Positions 46,327 through 56,320 of a DNA stretch of 64,000 nt are shown here, in pieces. The position numbers were made by a program, and so were the translations under genes. A model generated the notes under the pieces. That model did no database searches. It worked only from the letters and a program-made list of their open reading frames with translations, and was not told where the DNA came from. The first letter of the stretch is position 1. Each line of letters starts with the position of its first letter. This DNA is from Prunus persica. Its lineage: Eukaryota > Streptophyta > Magnoliopsida > Rosales > Rosaceae. The stretch lies in contig NC_034010.1 of assembly GCF_000346465.2 (NCBI RefSeq), positions 2,419,929-2,483,928 on the forward strand. The letters run 5' to 3'.

Positions 46327-47321
46327 CATAAACCTAGTTCCGCCCATGTTGAAAGAGTTGCGCTTATGTAGTCTTATTTTTATATTGGTAATTTTTTGAT
46401 ACCACTAAAAGTGATTTCAAAGATCATCTCTACAAAAAAAAATCACTTAAAGATGACTCTATTTGTATATTGAGATAGGCTTTACCCATGTCTTCTTGGT
46501 ATCTGAGTGAAATTCATTGTCTGAGTATTTTAGGAGTTTCGATCAAAACTTGAATATGTTGCAACATTACCGGTCCAAATTCATTTGATACTCAGGTAAT
46601 TATTTACCACATCCATTTCCGACATTAGATATTGGTAATTATCAATTGAGTACATATTCTCGTGATATGCTTCAATAATATCATGACTCTCAAAGATTGA
46701 AAGAACTTTTCAGAAGAAAACAAGAAAATAGAGTTCTTGATACGCATGATCTTATGTATGTACATGTATACTTTGTGTAATACCTAGGGTTTTATTTCAA
46801 TGGAGAGGAGTTTTCTTTGAAGTCTAAACCCTTACACACTAATTAAAAAAATAGAAAAAATAAAAAAATAAAACCATGGCCATCGCCTTGATCGCTATGG
46901 TTGAGGTCAATGACCATAGCTGGCTGACTCTTCTGCATTATGCCACCTATTGCTGATCAGTGATCTCTAATTATGATGGGTGGAGGCCATAATCGTTGAC
47001 TTGTAGTGGAGCTAGAAACTTTTGCACATGGCGTGCTAAAGCTTATAAAGTGTTTCTTCGTATTTTATCGAACGCCTTATTCACATGGGATACTGCATAT
47101 TCATTTCATATTAATGGAAGAAAATAAAAAAAGGGTTCAATATAGACCTCCTTCGCCCTCATTGGGGCAGAGTTGCTGTCATATTAATAATATTAGCGGA
47201 AGATCTTGAGATTTTTTTCTATTTAATCTTTCGCAAAACCTATATTTGTTAAGTCAAAACACCCTCGTTACGAATTTTTCATCAAGAACACAAGATCAGA
47301 AAGAAAAAAAAAAAAGAGCAA
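46327..47321. other. Intergenic DNA and presumed promoter of the first wax synthase gene
   Basis: I see no gene between the hAT-type element and the ATG at 47322. The leader just before the ATG is A-rich (A-run at 47301-47314). Confidence 0.5.
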
Positions 47322-48638
47322 ATGGAGGGCGAGATGAGCAACTTCTTCAAGGTATGGCTCTCAGTCTATCTTTGTCTATGTTACTGCTATGCCACTGCAA
47401 AGTTAGTTCCCAAAGGTTGCACAAGACTCCTTTGCTTGCTTCCAATTGTGTGTCTCTTTCTCTACCTTCCTCTCTTTCTCTCTTCCATACATCTTGTGGG
47501 CGTTACATCGTTTTTCATTTCTTGGCTTGCCAACTTCAAGCTCTTCCTCTTGGCTTTTGGTAAAGGACCTTTGTCTTCCGACCCATCAATCTCTCTTGGT
47601 CGGTTTGTTGCTGTTGCTTGCCTTCCCATCAAGATCCAACAAAGCAACCCACCCCAAAATTCATTAGACAAACATAAAAACACCCAAAATGATTCAATCC
47701 CATCTCTACCAAATCAAAACAACCAATTCAAAGAAAACTCCTCTCCAGCAAAATCACACCAAAATACCCAAAATGAAAATAGCCAACAACAACACAAAGA
47801 AAACCCACCTGCAAATCACCAAAATGGTCCCCAAAAATCACATATTGATGGCCAATTCAAACAAAACCCACATCCATCTCCACCAAAATCACATAAAAAT
47901 GGCCAAAACAAAGAAAACCCAATTCCCCAAAAACCAAAACAAGGCCATAGAGTCCCTCTAAATAATGTAACAAAGGGTCTGCTGTTTGGAATTTTGTTGC
48001 GTGCCTATGATTACAGTGACCAAATCCATCCAAAGGCCCTGTTGCTTCTCTATTCTTTGCACATATACTTGCTCCTCGAACTCATCCTAGCCGTCGCTGC
48101 AACCCTGGCTCGAGCCCTCCTAGCCATCGAGCTGGAGCCACAGTTCAACGAGCCCTACCTCTCCACCTCACTCCAAGACTTCTGGGGCAGACGATGGAAC
48201 CTCATGGTCACCAGCATCCTACGGCCCACCGTTTATGAGCCCACCCTCGACATCTCCCGACGCGTCGTTGATCGCAAGTGGGCACCGCTGCCCGCAGTGC
48301 TCGCAACGTTTGTGGTATCAGCTTTTATGCACGAAATCGTGTTTTATCACATGGGGAGGATGCGGCCCACGTGGGGGGTCACGTGCTTTTTTCTACTGCA
48401 TGGGATTTGTTTGACGGTTGAGATTGCTTTGAAGAAGGCGTGGTCGGCCGGCAGGTGGCGGTTGCCGAGGTTGGTCGCTGGATTGTTGACCGTTGGATTC
48501 GTGATGGGAACCTGCTTTTGGCTGTTTCTTCCGCAGTTCTTTCGGTTTGGGGCTCATGTCAAAGCGTTTGAGGAGTATGCTGCAGTAGGTAAACTTTTCA
48601 GGGATCTCATTAGCCCATTTGTCTCTCGGGTCAGGTAG
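47322..48638 (+). CDS. Wax synthase-like long-chain-alcohol O-fatty-acyltransferase (paralogue 1)
   Basis: An intronless 438-aa frame of the plant (jojoba-type) wax ester synthase family, membrane-bound O-acyltransferases of the ER that join acyl-CoA to fatty alcohols. It has an N-terminal hydrophobic block (residues about 7-95, several membrane spans) with KLVPKGCTRL and the conserved block FNEPYLSTSLQDFWGRRWNL (about 275-294). The MBOAT-type histidine is at about 337 in SAFMHEIVFYHMGR, and further helices follow to the C-terminus. Between them lies an unusual hydrophilic linker (about 104-208) made of short Asn/Gln/Pro/Lys/His repeats such as SHQNTQNENSQQQHKENPP. The paralogue at 58230 has only about 40 residues there. 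The start MEGEMSNFFKVW matches the paralogue's MEGEFGSFIKVW. The exact acceptor alcohol is not predictable. Confidence 0.93.
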   Translation: MEGEMSNFFKVWLSVYLCLCYCYATAKLVPKGCTRLLCLLPIVCLFLYLPLFLSSIHLVGVTSFFISWLANFKLFLLAFGKGPLSSDPSISLGRFVAVACLPIKIQQSNPPQNSLDKHKNTQNDSIPSLPNQNNQFKENSSPAKSHQNTQNENSQQQHKENPPANHQNGPQKSHIDGQFKQNPHPSPPKSHKNGQNKENPIPQKPKQGHRVPLNNVTKGLLFGILLRAYDYSDQIHPKALLLLYSLHIYLLLELILAVAATLARALLAIELEPQFNEPYLSTSLQDFWGRRWNLMVTSILRPTVYEPTLDISRRVVDRKWAPLPAVLATFVVSAFMHEIVFYHMGRMRPTWGVTCFFLLHGICLTVEIALKKAWSAGRWRLPRLVAGLLTVGFVMGTCFWLFLPQFFRFGAHVKAFEEYAAVGKLFRDLISPFVSRVR

Positions 48639-49092
48639 GCTTAGCAGGTTAACGGGACCCGACTGAAATAGATGACAGTTTGACACTTGCCATTCTTACA
48701 CACATATTTGTTGTAAAATGATTTTAGATACAGTTTTTCTTTTCTCATTTCGAATTTATATATATATATATAATTTTTTTTTTCGTCAAAGTTAGAAAGA
48801 GGAGAGGGAAAATTCACACACACGAGTACCATGAGAATTTGAATTTATGACCACTTAAGAGAACATTAAAAGTCTGAACCAATCCAACTAACACCCATTA
48901 AATATAAAACAGACGAATTGGGATAGCCGAAGCCCGAAATTTGGGTCAAGTCAAACTTGTTGAGCTCTTTGAATATACAAATTGTAGAAAACAATGTTCA
49001 TTTGCCTTGGAAAGCAATATTTGGAATAATGTATTAGCATATATAGTTATGCAAGTCTGAGTCATAATATTAGTTCACCAAGTGATAAACAT
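48639..49092. other. 3' flank of wax synthase 1, no gene
   Basis: AT-rich, with a short (TA)n run near 48758. Nothing else is recognised. Confidence 0.45.
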
Positions 49093-49154
49093 AAGGAATT
49101 ATCAGCACTTTCAGACCCCAAAAAAAAAAAAAAAAAAGGAATTATCAGCACTTT
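49093..49154 (+). mobile_element. Extremely truncated LINE-type insertion with a 19-bp target duplication
   Basis: The 19-base repeat AAGGAATTATCAGCACTTT (49093-49111 and 49136-49154) flanks just 24 bases, CAGACCCC followed by 16 A. The GACCCC-A(n) ending matches the LINE at 34699-34926. It looks like a target-primed insertion that stopped almost immediately after the tail. Confidence 0.75.
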
Positions 49155-49378
49155 TAAGGAATGATCTTTGATTTAAGATAAGAATATCTCCCTAAATCAA
49201 GGAATCAATCTCCAGCAAATCTCTTTGATTAATTTCTATAATTTTTTTGGGTAAGAATAATCCTAATTAAATAAGGATTATTGCTCAAACCTTAGCCAAA
49301 AAAGGAATCTATAAATACATGGCTATACAACACATATGAGGTAATTTTAAACTCACACTCGAAACCCTAGCCGAATCC

Positions 49379-49417
<39 letters not shown>

Positions 49418-49530
49418 TCACGACACTCTCGGCTCTCTCTCCCTCACGGCTTCGGCCACCCTCACATACTGTTCTAGTCACCTAATTCTCTCGTACCATA
49501 GAGAAAACTCCAACCTTTTTGTTAAGGAGA
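49155..49530. mobile_element. LTR-type fragment related to 6066-6600
   Basis: It carries TATAAATACATGGCTATACA, a (CT)n-(CA)n run at about 49378-49425, and CTCTCGTACCATAGAGAAAA in the same order as the fragment near 6.3 kb. It ends abruptly at about 49520. TG/CA ends were not identified. Confidence 0.5.
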
Positions 49531-49809
49531 TAAAAATTATAAGTTATGACCCTAATGTCATTAGTTGATCAAGGATAACAAAATTATACGTTCTCATTTA
49601 ATTTAATTTTTTTTTTATACGTCCAGTTTGTTTTTACTTTAACATCAACATAGTTCAACGATCAATTTTAATTTCATTTACTATCTTTAGTATTCATCCA
49701 ACTTGGCAAGGCCCAAAATATTTTAAAATAATGAAGACAACAATGGTAAGCCAAGAGAAAATTGAATATAACAAATTAAACAAAACCATCATAAGATCAT
49801 AAAAATAAG

Positions 49810-50570
49810 TTTTTGGGCTAACGACAAAAGACACCTTGTAGGTTTAGGGTAGTTGTCAATATGGACCCCAGGGTATCAATTTTATCAATTTACACCCTTA
49901 CGTTTGAAACATCGTCTAATTTCATCTTTACATTAAATTGACTGTGTGGTCAATCGTTAAATGCTGACGTGTCTACTGTGGGACCCAACTATTAACCAAC
50001 CAGTTCTTAAAAAAAATTATATAAAATGATAAAATAGCATAAATTTTTAAAAAATCAACTTAAAAAATCCCAGCCCAACAAACCCAGCGCCCCTTGTTCA
50101 CCCCCTCCATTGCCATTCTCCTCTTCGAAATGAAACCCTTTTCGACATAAGCAAACTCCAAGGTGTGAGTTACTTTGTAACACTGTAACTTCTTCTTCAT
50201 CGATTTCAATACCTCTCTCTCTGCCCCCAAATGGCTAGCTTTCTTCACAAACTCAACAAAAACACACCATCCCTACGAACAGTAACATCACTCAAAACCC
50301 ATCTTTTTCCCAAGCCCACACCTTCTGTCATTTCCCATCACAGCCATCTCGGCCATCCCATACCCGAGTGCTTAGAAAACCCAGTTCCCAATTTGGGTCC
50401 TTCAAGCTTTCACATAATTGAAACTTCCAACATGCCGTTATATTATTGGATATGTGAGGCCCACATGTGTTCCATGTCATTAGTTTAATAAATTTTTGGA
50501 TAGAACCTAACGACAAGGACTATTAGTGACCACACATATTACCCTTGAGGACCACAAATATTAAAGTCTG
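49810..50570 (+). mobile_element. Possible Mutator-like or other gene-carrying element
   Basis: The flanks contain wording seen in the Mutator-like ends at 3646 and 55796 (TACACCCTTACGTTTGAAAC on the left; AACGACAAGGACTATTAGTG on the right). Both flanks also have GGGACCC/GGCCCAC islands. I could not align convincing terminal inverted repeats or a target duplication, so the limits and class are uncertain. Confidence 0.3.
50231..50488 (+). pseudogene. Candidate captured 5' exon with a mitochondrial presequence-like start
   Basis: The open frame begins MASFLHKLNKNTPSLRTVTS and is followed by KTHLFPKPTPS. It is rich in Ser, Thr, Arg and Lys with no acidic residues for about 45 positions, as in mitochondrial or plastid targeting peptides. 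It is preceded by a C/T-rich leader-like stretch. The frame later runs into repeat-like text. I do not recognise the parent gene. Confidence 0.3.
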
Positions 50571-50783
50571 AGCCAGGATATTAGTTCAACACATGACAAA
50601 CACAAACCAGAATCTCTAAACCAAGAGAATTTATTGGGTGTATTATACAACACACGACATATTGATGCGGTGAATTCGATTCATGTAAATTTTGACAGTT
50701 TATGTATTAAAAATATTACACATGCTACAATTTAAATGAATTATATTTACAAATTATCATATCATCTTGTGTATCAAATACAC

Positions 50784-50990
50784 TGTTAGTGAGATCCTAG
50801 CTTAATTAGGATATTTATTTCCTAGTTTATTATGATTATATTTCTTTCCTTTTTGTACAGATATTATGTAATTAGGTTTTTATCTTGTTTCCTAGTTTGA
50901 CCCTACTAGGGTTACATCTTTGTACTATAAATACATTCTTTTGGAGAATGAAATACAACTTGAAAAATATTCTACCCATATTGTTTGACT
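50784..50990 (+). repeat. Left LTR of the copia element
   Basis: It starts TGTTAGTGAGATCC and ends TTGTTTGACT, containing TATAAATACATTC as a probable promoter TATA region. The end is not the canonical CA; the TACAC duplication fixes this boundary. Confidence 0.9.
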
Positions 50991-51003
50991 TGGTATCAGA
51001 GCC
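50991..51003 (+). other. Primer-binding site of the copia element
   Basis: TGGTATCAGAGCC, complementary to the 3' end of initiator tRNA-Met, as in most plant copia elements. Confidence 0.85.
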
Positions 51004-51119
51004 AGGTTTTCTGGTGATCTGTGTGTTGTGCCCACTCGTGTTTTATCCCCACATTTTTTTCTCTACCTATGCCGTGTGTGCCCTCCTGGGTTTGTGTGTT
51101 GTGTTGTAGTGTTCGTGCC

Positions 51120-51290
51120 TTTACTGTGTTCATGTCATTCTTGTCTTCATACATCTGCCATATTTGTGCTTTTGCTATGTTCCGCTGTGTACTCTACTGT
51201 CTTCGTGCCTGTCTTCGTACATCTGTTGTATTTGTGCCTCTGCTGTGTTCCGTTGTATACTCTGCCGTGATCTGTTGAATTTCTGCTGCA
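51120..51290 (+). repeat. Imperfect tandem duplication in the copia leader
   Basis: CTTCATACATCTGCCATATT followed by TGTGCTTTTGCTATG recurs about 71 bases later as CTTCGTACATCTGTTGTATT and TGTGCCTCTGCTGTG. It occupies the place where gag would be. Confidence 0.6.
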
Positions 51291-51293
51291 ATC

Positions 51294-51690
51294 ATGAGTG
51301 ATAACTCCATTGTTGGTGCTGTTTCTGCTGCCTCTATAAATTTGTGTGTTTCTGATTCTATTCCAGGTATTGGCTCCAATACTTGGATAATTGACACTGG
51401 TACTTTAGATCATATGACTTATGATGCTAAATTTTTTGATGAGTTGTCTAATAACACCCGTGACTCATACATAACTAGTGCTAATGGCTTGCCCTCTCCA
51501 ATTACTGGTAATGGCACAATCTCTCTCACTCCTACTCTGTCCTTGTCTAGTGCGTTTCTAGTTTCCAATATCCATTGTAACTTGTTATCTATTGGTCGAT
51601 TACTTGATATACTTAATGCTTCAGCTACTTTCTATCATACGCATTGCTCTTTTGAGGATCTCAAGACTCACAAGATGGATTGGGCATGGT
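51294..51690 (+). pseudogene. Copia protease and pre-integrase remnant
   Basis: The frame carries the aspartic protease site region as WIIDTGTLDHMTYD, where copia proteins usually have DSGA or DTGA. It is followed by ISLTPTLSLSSAFLVSNIHC and LLSIGRLLD. A frameshift near 51690 separates it from the next segment. Confidence 0.8.
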
Positions 51691-52480
51691 AAACGGATAT
51701 GGGGGGTTATATTATTTGACACTGCCTTCTGCACCAGTTCGTGATCGTGTCTTTAATACTGTTCAAAGTTGCAGTGTCAAAGACAAACAACAAATTTGGT
51801 TTTGGCATCGTCGCTTGGGACACCTATCATTTGGCTACCTTAAGCGTGTGTTTCCATCTTTATTCCGCTCTTGTGATGAGTCCAGTTTTAAGTATGAGAC
51901 ATGTATTTTGGCCAAGAGTCATCGCACTGTGTTTCCTTTGAGTGACAGTAAAGCTGCAAAGCCTTTTGATTTAGTGCATTCTGATGTATGGGATCCAGCT
52001 CGCGTTACTTCGAACGAATTTCATTGGTTCGTCACATTTATTGATGATTGTACCCGACTCACTTGGGTTTTCTTGCTAAAAAATAATCATGATATTGCTT
52101 TTATCCTTCCAGAGTTCTGTACTATAGTGTCTACTTAATTTCATGCTCAGGTCAAAGTATTCCGAACTGATAATAGAGACGAATATGTGAATAACACTTT
52201 GGCATTTTTCTTCCGTGCTCAAGGTATTATTCACCAAACAACAACCTCATTTACTCCTCAGTAGAATGGTGTGTCTGAATGCAAGAATCGTCAGTTAATT
52301 GAAGTTGCTCGCTCTCTTATGTTGTTAATGTATGTTCTCCATCATCTTTGGGGGCATGCTATTTTATCTGTTGCCTATTTGATTAATCGTACTCCTAGCC
52401 GGGTTCTTGATTTCAAGACTCCACATGATGTGCTGGTGACCATGTTTCCCTTGTCTCAGTCTCCAACTTGCCCCCTAAAG
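51680..52480 (+). pseudogene. Copia integrase remnant
   Basis: The zinc-binding HHCC region is visible (WHRRLGHLSF ... CILAKSHR). The catalytic-core blocks DLVHSDVWDP and FVTFIDDCTRLTWVF follow, then NGVSECKNR after two in-frame stops (TAA at 52136-52138 and a TAG at 52262-52264). The stops make it non-functional. Confidence 0.8.
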
Positions 52481-53109
52481 TTTTTGGGTGTGTTGCCTAT
52501 GTTCATGTCTACTCTTATCAATGGAGTAAACTTGATCTTTGTGCTCTGCGATGTGTATTTATTGGTTACTCGTCTACTCAGAAAGGTTATAAGTGCTATC
52601 ATCCACCTACCCAGAAGGTGCATGTTACTTTGGACGTGACTTTCCATGAAGAAGTGCCCTATTATGTATTTCCCTCATCTCCAATTCAGGGGGAGATGGG
52701 TAGTGAATTGGAGAGTCTTGGATTGGAGAATGATGTGTTTGAAGATGCTGCTCTTGGGAAGGAAACGACCTATTGCACTAAAGCAAGTGACCGGTCACCC
52801 AGATCTGAAGATGAAACTTGTGGTCCCTGTGAAGAAACGACTGATTGCCCTTTCAAATTTGATCAGTCGCCCATATATGGAGATGAAACAGGTGCTCTCG
52901 GTGTCGAAACGACCGGTCACACTGAAGCAAGTGACCAATCGCCTGTATCTAAAAATAATGACATTGATTCTTGTATGGATGAGTTCGATGTAATACCCCC
53001 ATCTGCCCTGCCAGTGCCCCAATCTACTCATGATAGTGAATCAAGTGAGGTAATTTCTAATGATCTATATGTGTCAACTTATCAGTTACCCCCACGAACC
53101 ACTTGTTGA
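52468..53109 (+). pseudogene. Copia integrase C-terminal / connector remnant
   Basis: A frame-shifted continuation with FGCVAYVHV, KLDLCALRCVFIGYSSTQKG and HVTLDVTFHE, typical of the copia integrase tail. It is followed by an acidic low-complexity connector with imperfect repeats (ETTYCTKASDRSP, ETTGHTEASDQSP) and a stop. Confidence 0.75.
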
Positions 53110-53376
53110 AAACCTAAAGTACAATATTCTCCTGATATACATGCCAAGTCTAAATATCCCGTTAGCCATTATGTGTCTACTCATCGTTTCTCTAAGTCAT
53201 ATGCATTATATTTGTGTCAATTATCTAGTGTATGTGTGCCAACTAAGCTGCAGGATCCTTTATCTAACCCCAAATGGATGGATGCCATGAATGTTGAAAT
53301 GGATGCCTTGAACAAGAATAAAACATGAGATTTAGTTCTTTTGCCATGAGGGAAGAAAGCTGTTGGATGCAGATGA

Positions 53377-54078
53377 ATGTTTACTTTGAAGCATAAAACT
53401 GATGGTTCCATAAACCATTACAAGGCTAGACTGGTAGCAAAGGGTTATACTCAGACCTATGGAGTGGATTATTTGGAGACCTTTGCTCCAGTGGCAAAGC
53501 TCAATACTATGCGTGTACTATTGCCTCTGGCTGCTAACCGCGACTGGCCTTTATTACAATTCGATGTCAAAAATGTATTTCTACATGGTGACCTCAATGA
53601 GGAGATTTACATGGATCTCCCTCCTGGTATTCCTGTAACCTCTAAGGAGGGTGTTGTGTGTAAGTTGCAGAAGTCTTTATATGGATTGAAGCCGTGTCCA
53701 ATAGCGTGGTTTTGGAGATTTGTAGCATCTATGAAGAAATTTGGGTATGTGCAGAGTAACTCAGACCATACTTTGTTTCTAAAGCGTCATAAAGGTAAAT
53801 TGACAGCTTTAATTATTTATGTTGATGATATGATTGTGACTGGAGATGATCAGGCAGAAATGAAAAATCTTCAGAAGTATCTGGCTTTCGAATTTGAGAT
53901 GAAGTCATTGAGTGATTTGAAGTACTTTCTTGGGATTGAAGTTGTCAGATCTAAACATGGTATCTTTCTGTCTGAAAGAAAATATATTTTGGATTTACTT
54001 GCAGAGACTGGAATGTTAGATTGTAAACCAATTGATACCCCTAGTGAACAGAATCTTAAGTTGGGGGTTGTATCCTGA
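53377..54078 (+). pseudogene. Copia reverse transcriptase remnant
   Basis: The frame has KARLVAKGYTQTYGVDYLET, LLQFDVKNVFLHGDLNEEIY, KLQKSLYGLKP and the catalytic YVDDM, so the polymerase core is still recognisable. It ends in a stop at 54076-54078 and the frame shifts afterwards. Confidence 0.9.
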
Positions 54079-54115
54079 TTAAGTCTTTACAGATAAAGAG
54101 CGTTATCAACGACTT

Positions 54116-54776
54116 GTGGGGAAATTGATTTATTTATCTCATACATGTCCTGATATTATAGATGCAGTGAATGTAGTGAGTCAGTTTATGCATTCTTCTA
54201 ATGAAGATCATATGCGTGCTATGATGCGCATCTTGAGGTATCTGAAAGTAACTCCTGGAGAGGGGTTAATGTTTTGCAAGTATAGTCATACATATGTGGA
54301 AAGGGTATACGGATGTTGATTGGGCTGGTTCAGTCACTGATAGACGTTTTATGTCTAGGTATTTCACATTTGTTGGTGGTAATCTTGTTATTTGGAGGAG
54401 TAAAAAGCAAAAAGTGGTGTCTAGGTCTAGTGCTGAGGCCGAGTACCGTGGGATGACTCAAGGTGTGTGCGAGTTACTATGGTTGAGAAGATTGTTGAGA
54501 GATCTTAGGTTTGGACCCTAGAAACCCATGGATTTGTGTTGTGATAATAAAGCTGCAATTGCAGTTGCACATAACATTGTGCAACATGATCGTACAAAGC
54601 ATGTGGAGGTTGATCGACATTTTGTTAAAAAGAAGTTAGATGCTGAAATTATTTCTTTTCCGTTTATATCATCAGAGTATCAATTGGCAGATGTTCTTAC
54701 GAAAGTTGTGTCTACTGCGGTCTTTCTAAACTCGCTTGACAAGTTGGGCATGCGTGACATCTTTGCTCCAACTTGA
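54116..54776 (+). pseudogene. Copia RT thumb / RNase H remnant
   Basis: Segments GKLIYLSHTCPDI, then SRSSAEAEYRGM, CDNKAAIAVAHN and TKHVEVDRHFVK are the usual copia RNase H landmarks. They are split by a frameshift near 54300 and a stop (TAG) near 54519. The last frame stops at 54774-54776 in the polypurine tract. Confidence 0.85.
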
Positions 54777-54783
54777 GGGGGAG

Positions 54784-54990
54784 TGTTAGCGAGATCCTAG
54801 CTTAATTAGGATATTTATTTCCTAGTTTATTAGGATTATATTTCTTTTCTTTTTGTACAGATATTGTGTAATTAGGTTTTTATCTTGTTTCCTAGTTTGA
54901 TCCTACTAGGGTTACATCATTGTACTATAAATACATTCTTTTGGAGAATGAAATACAACCTGAAAAATATTCTACCTATATTATTTGACT
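54784..54990 (+). repeat. Right LTR of the copia element
   Basis: It starts TGTTAGCGAGATCC and ends TTATTTGACT, 207 bp, with nine differences from the left LTR by eye. It is directly preceded by the purine tract at 54775-54783. Confidence 0.9.
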
Positions 54991-55489
54991 TACACGAAAT
55001 TGAAAGGTACACTATATTGGCACGACCCTGCCAATTTTTTTATAAATAAAAATTGTTACAATGGTGTGAAATATTTGATTAATCACCATAAGTCCTATCA
55101 CATAACATTTGATTAATCACCGCACATGGAAGTCCATTTGAAGTTTTATAAACCAATTATCTTACACTCCTTGAAAAAGGAGCTAGGTATTATGTTGCTG
55201 ATGCCTTCACTACCAAAAGTTATGAGTTTAATCATTGTCTCCATGTTTTTCAAAAAATTTCAGCCTTTATTAGTACCATCTTAGATATTGATGGTTGAGT
55301 TGTTGCTAGTAGGGCTGTTTTCGGTTCGGTAACTGCATCGAAACTATGGAACCGACAACCGTTCGAGAGGCTGTGGTATGGTGAAAACGGGAACCACCAA
55401 TGCACCGCCGTCAGCTGGTTACCGGCTATTTCGGTTGCTGTCGTTCTATTCGGTGACGGTCAATTGCCGGTTAAGAACAAACAAATGAG

Positions 55490-55580
55490 AGAGAGAGAGA
55501 GAGAGAGAGGAGTTTGTGGCCACAGAAAAGAGAAGGAATGAGGAAGAAGAAGAAGAAGAAGAAGAAGAAGAAGAAGAAGA
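55490..55580. repeat. (GA)n and (GAA)n microsatellites
   Basis: A GA run at about 55490-55509 and a GAA run at about 55542-55580, inside the left arm of the hAT-type element. The open frame over them is a repeat artefact. Confidence 0.85.
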
Positions 55581-55701
55581 ATAAGAAGAGAGAGAGAGCC
55601 GTGTTTGTGGCCGTCTCTCATCTCTCTGGTAGTGGCAGAGAAGCTGGTGCGGCAGCTACACGAGGAAGAAGAAGCTGGGAATTTTTTTTTTTTTTAAAAA
55701 G

Positions 55702-55775
55702 ACCTGGACCAAAACGATGTCGTTTTGGCCAGGTCATTTAAAAAATTTTCCTTGCCTAAAACGACGTCGTTTTGC
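55702..55775. repeat. Two nested palindromes with AAAACGACGTCGTTTT-type cores
   Basis: The first (about 55702-55736) pairs GACCTGG with CCAGGTC around AAAACGATGTCGTTTT. The second (about 55759-55774) is the perfect 16-bp palindrome AAAACGACGTCGTTTT. Both lie in the hAT-type arm just outside the nested element. Confidence 0.8.
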
Positions 55776-56042
55776 CCTGGGTGTTTAAAAAAAAAGGTTT
55801 TTAACTGTAGAGGTTCCTGAACTTTACCTCGAGCTGCAATTGGGTCACCGAACTTTTTTTTTGAGACAGTTAGGTCATCTAACTCTCTCATCCATTTCAA
55901 TTGAGTCCTTCCGTCAATTTGAGGGCTAAAAGCATCCATCTCAATTAAAATATTTTAAAATTTAAAAATTAATAAAAAAAGAAAAAAAGTACAAAAATAA
56001 ATAAATAAACTTAAAAATAAAAAATAGAAATCCAAATCCAAA

Positions 56043-56044
<2 letters not shown>

Positions 56045-56082
<38 letters not shown>
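56045..56082. repeat. (CT)n microsatellite
   Basis: A CT run of about 38 bp inside the Mutator-like element. An opposing GA run of about 40 bp lies at 56265-56305, so the two could pair. Confidence 0.85.
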
Positions 56083-56087
<5 letters not shown>

Positions 56088-56260
56088 TCCCTCTCTGTCT
56101 CTCCCTCTCTATTGCAACCCATTCCCCCTCCTCCTTATCCCACCCCACCCCCTTAAAACCCATATCCCAACCCAACTTGCAACCCACCCTCCCCATCTTC
56201 CGCAACCCCACCCCTCCAAGATGCAACGTGTTCAATTTTTTTCTTTTTTAATTTTTGAAT

Positions 56261-56308
<48 letters not shown>

Positions 56309-56320
56309 GATTTGGATGGG

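Larger units (their letters stand above)
50779..54995 (+). mobile_element. Ty1/copia LTR retrotransposon, decayed, gag missing
   Basis: The element spans 50784-54990 between 5-bp duplications TACAC (50779-50783, 54991-54995). It has two 207-bp LTRs. A primer-binding site TGGTATCAGAGCC follows the left LTR directly, and a polypurine tract TGAGGGGGAG lies immediately before the right LTR. The domain order protease, integrase, reverse transcriptase, RNase H is that of copia. Only about 300 bp separate the left LTR from the protease remnant, so gag is absent. In-frame stops and frameshifts break the rest. By eye the LTRs differ at 9 of 207 positions (about 96% identical), so the insertion is fairly old. 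Confidence 0.95.

Noticed and set aside
51021..51278. Cysteine/valine-rich frames in the copia leader
   Set aside because: They translate the tandemly duplicated T-rich leader and have no family resemblance. Overlapping frames are equally long.
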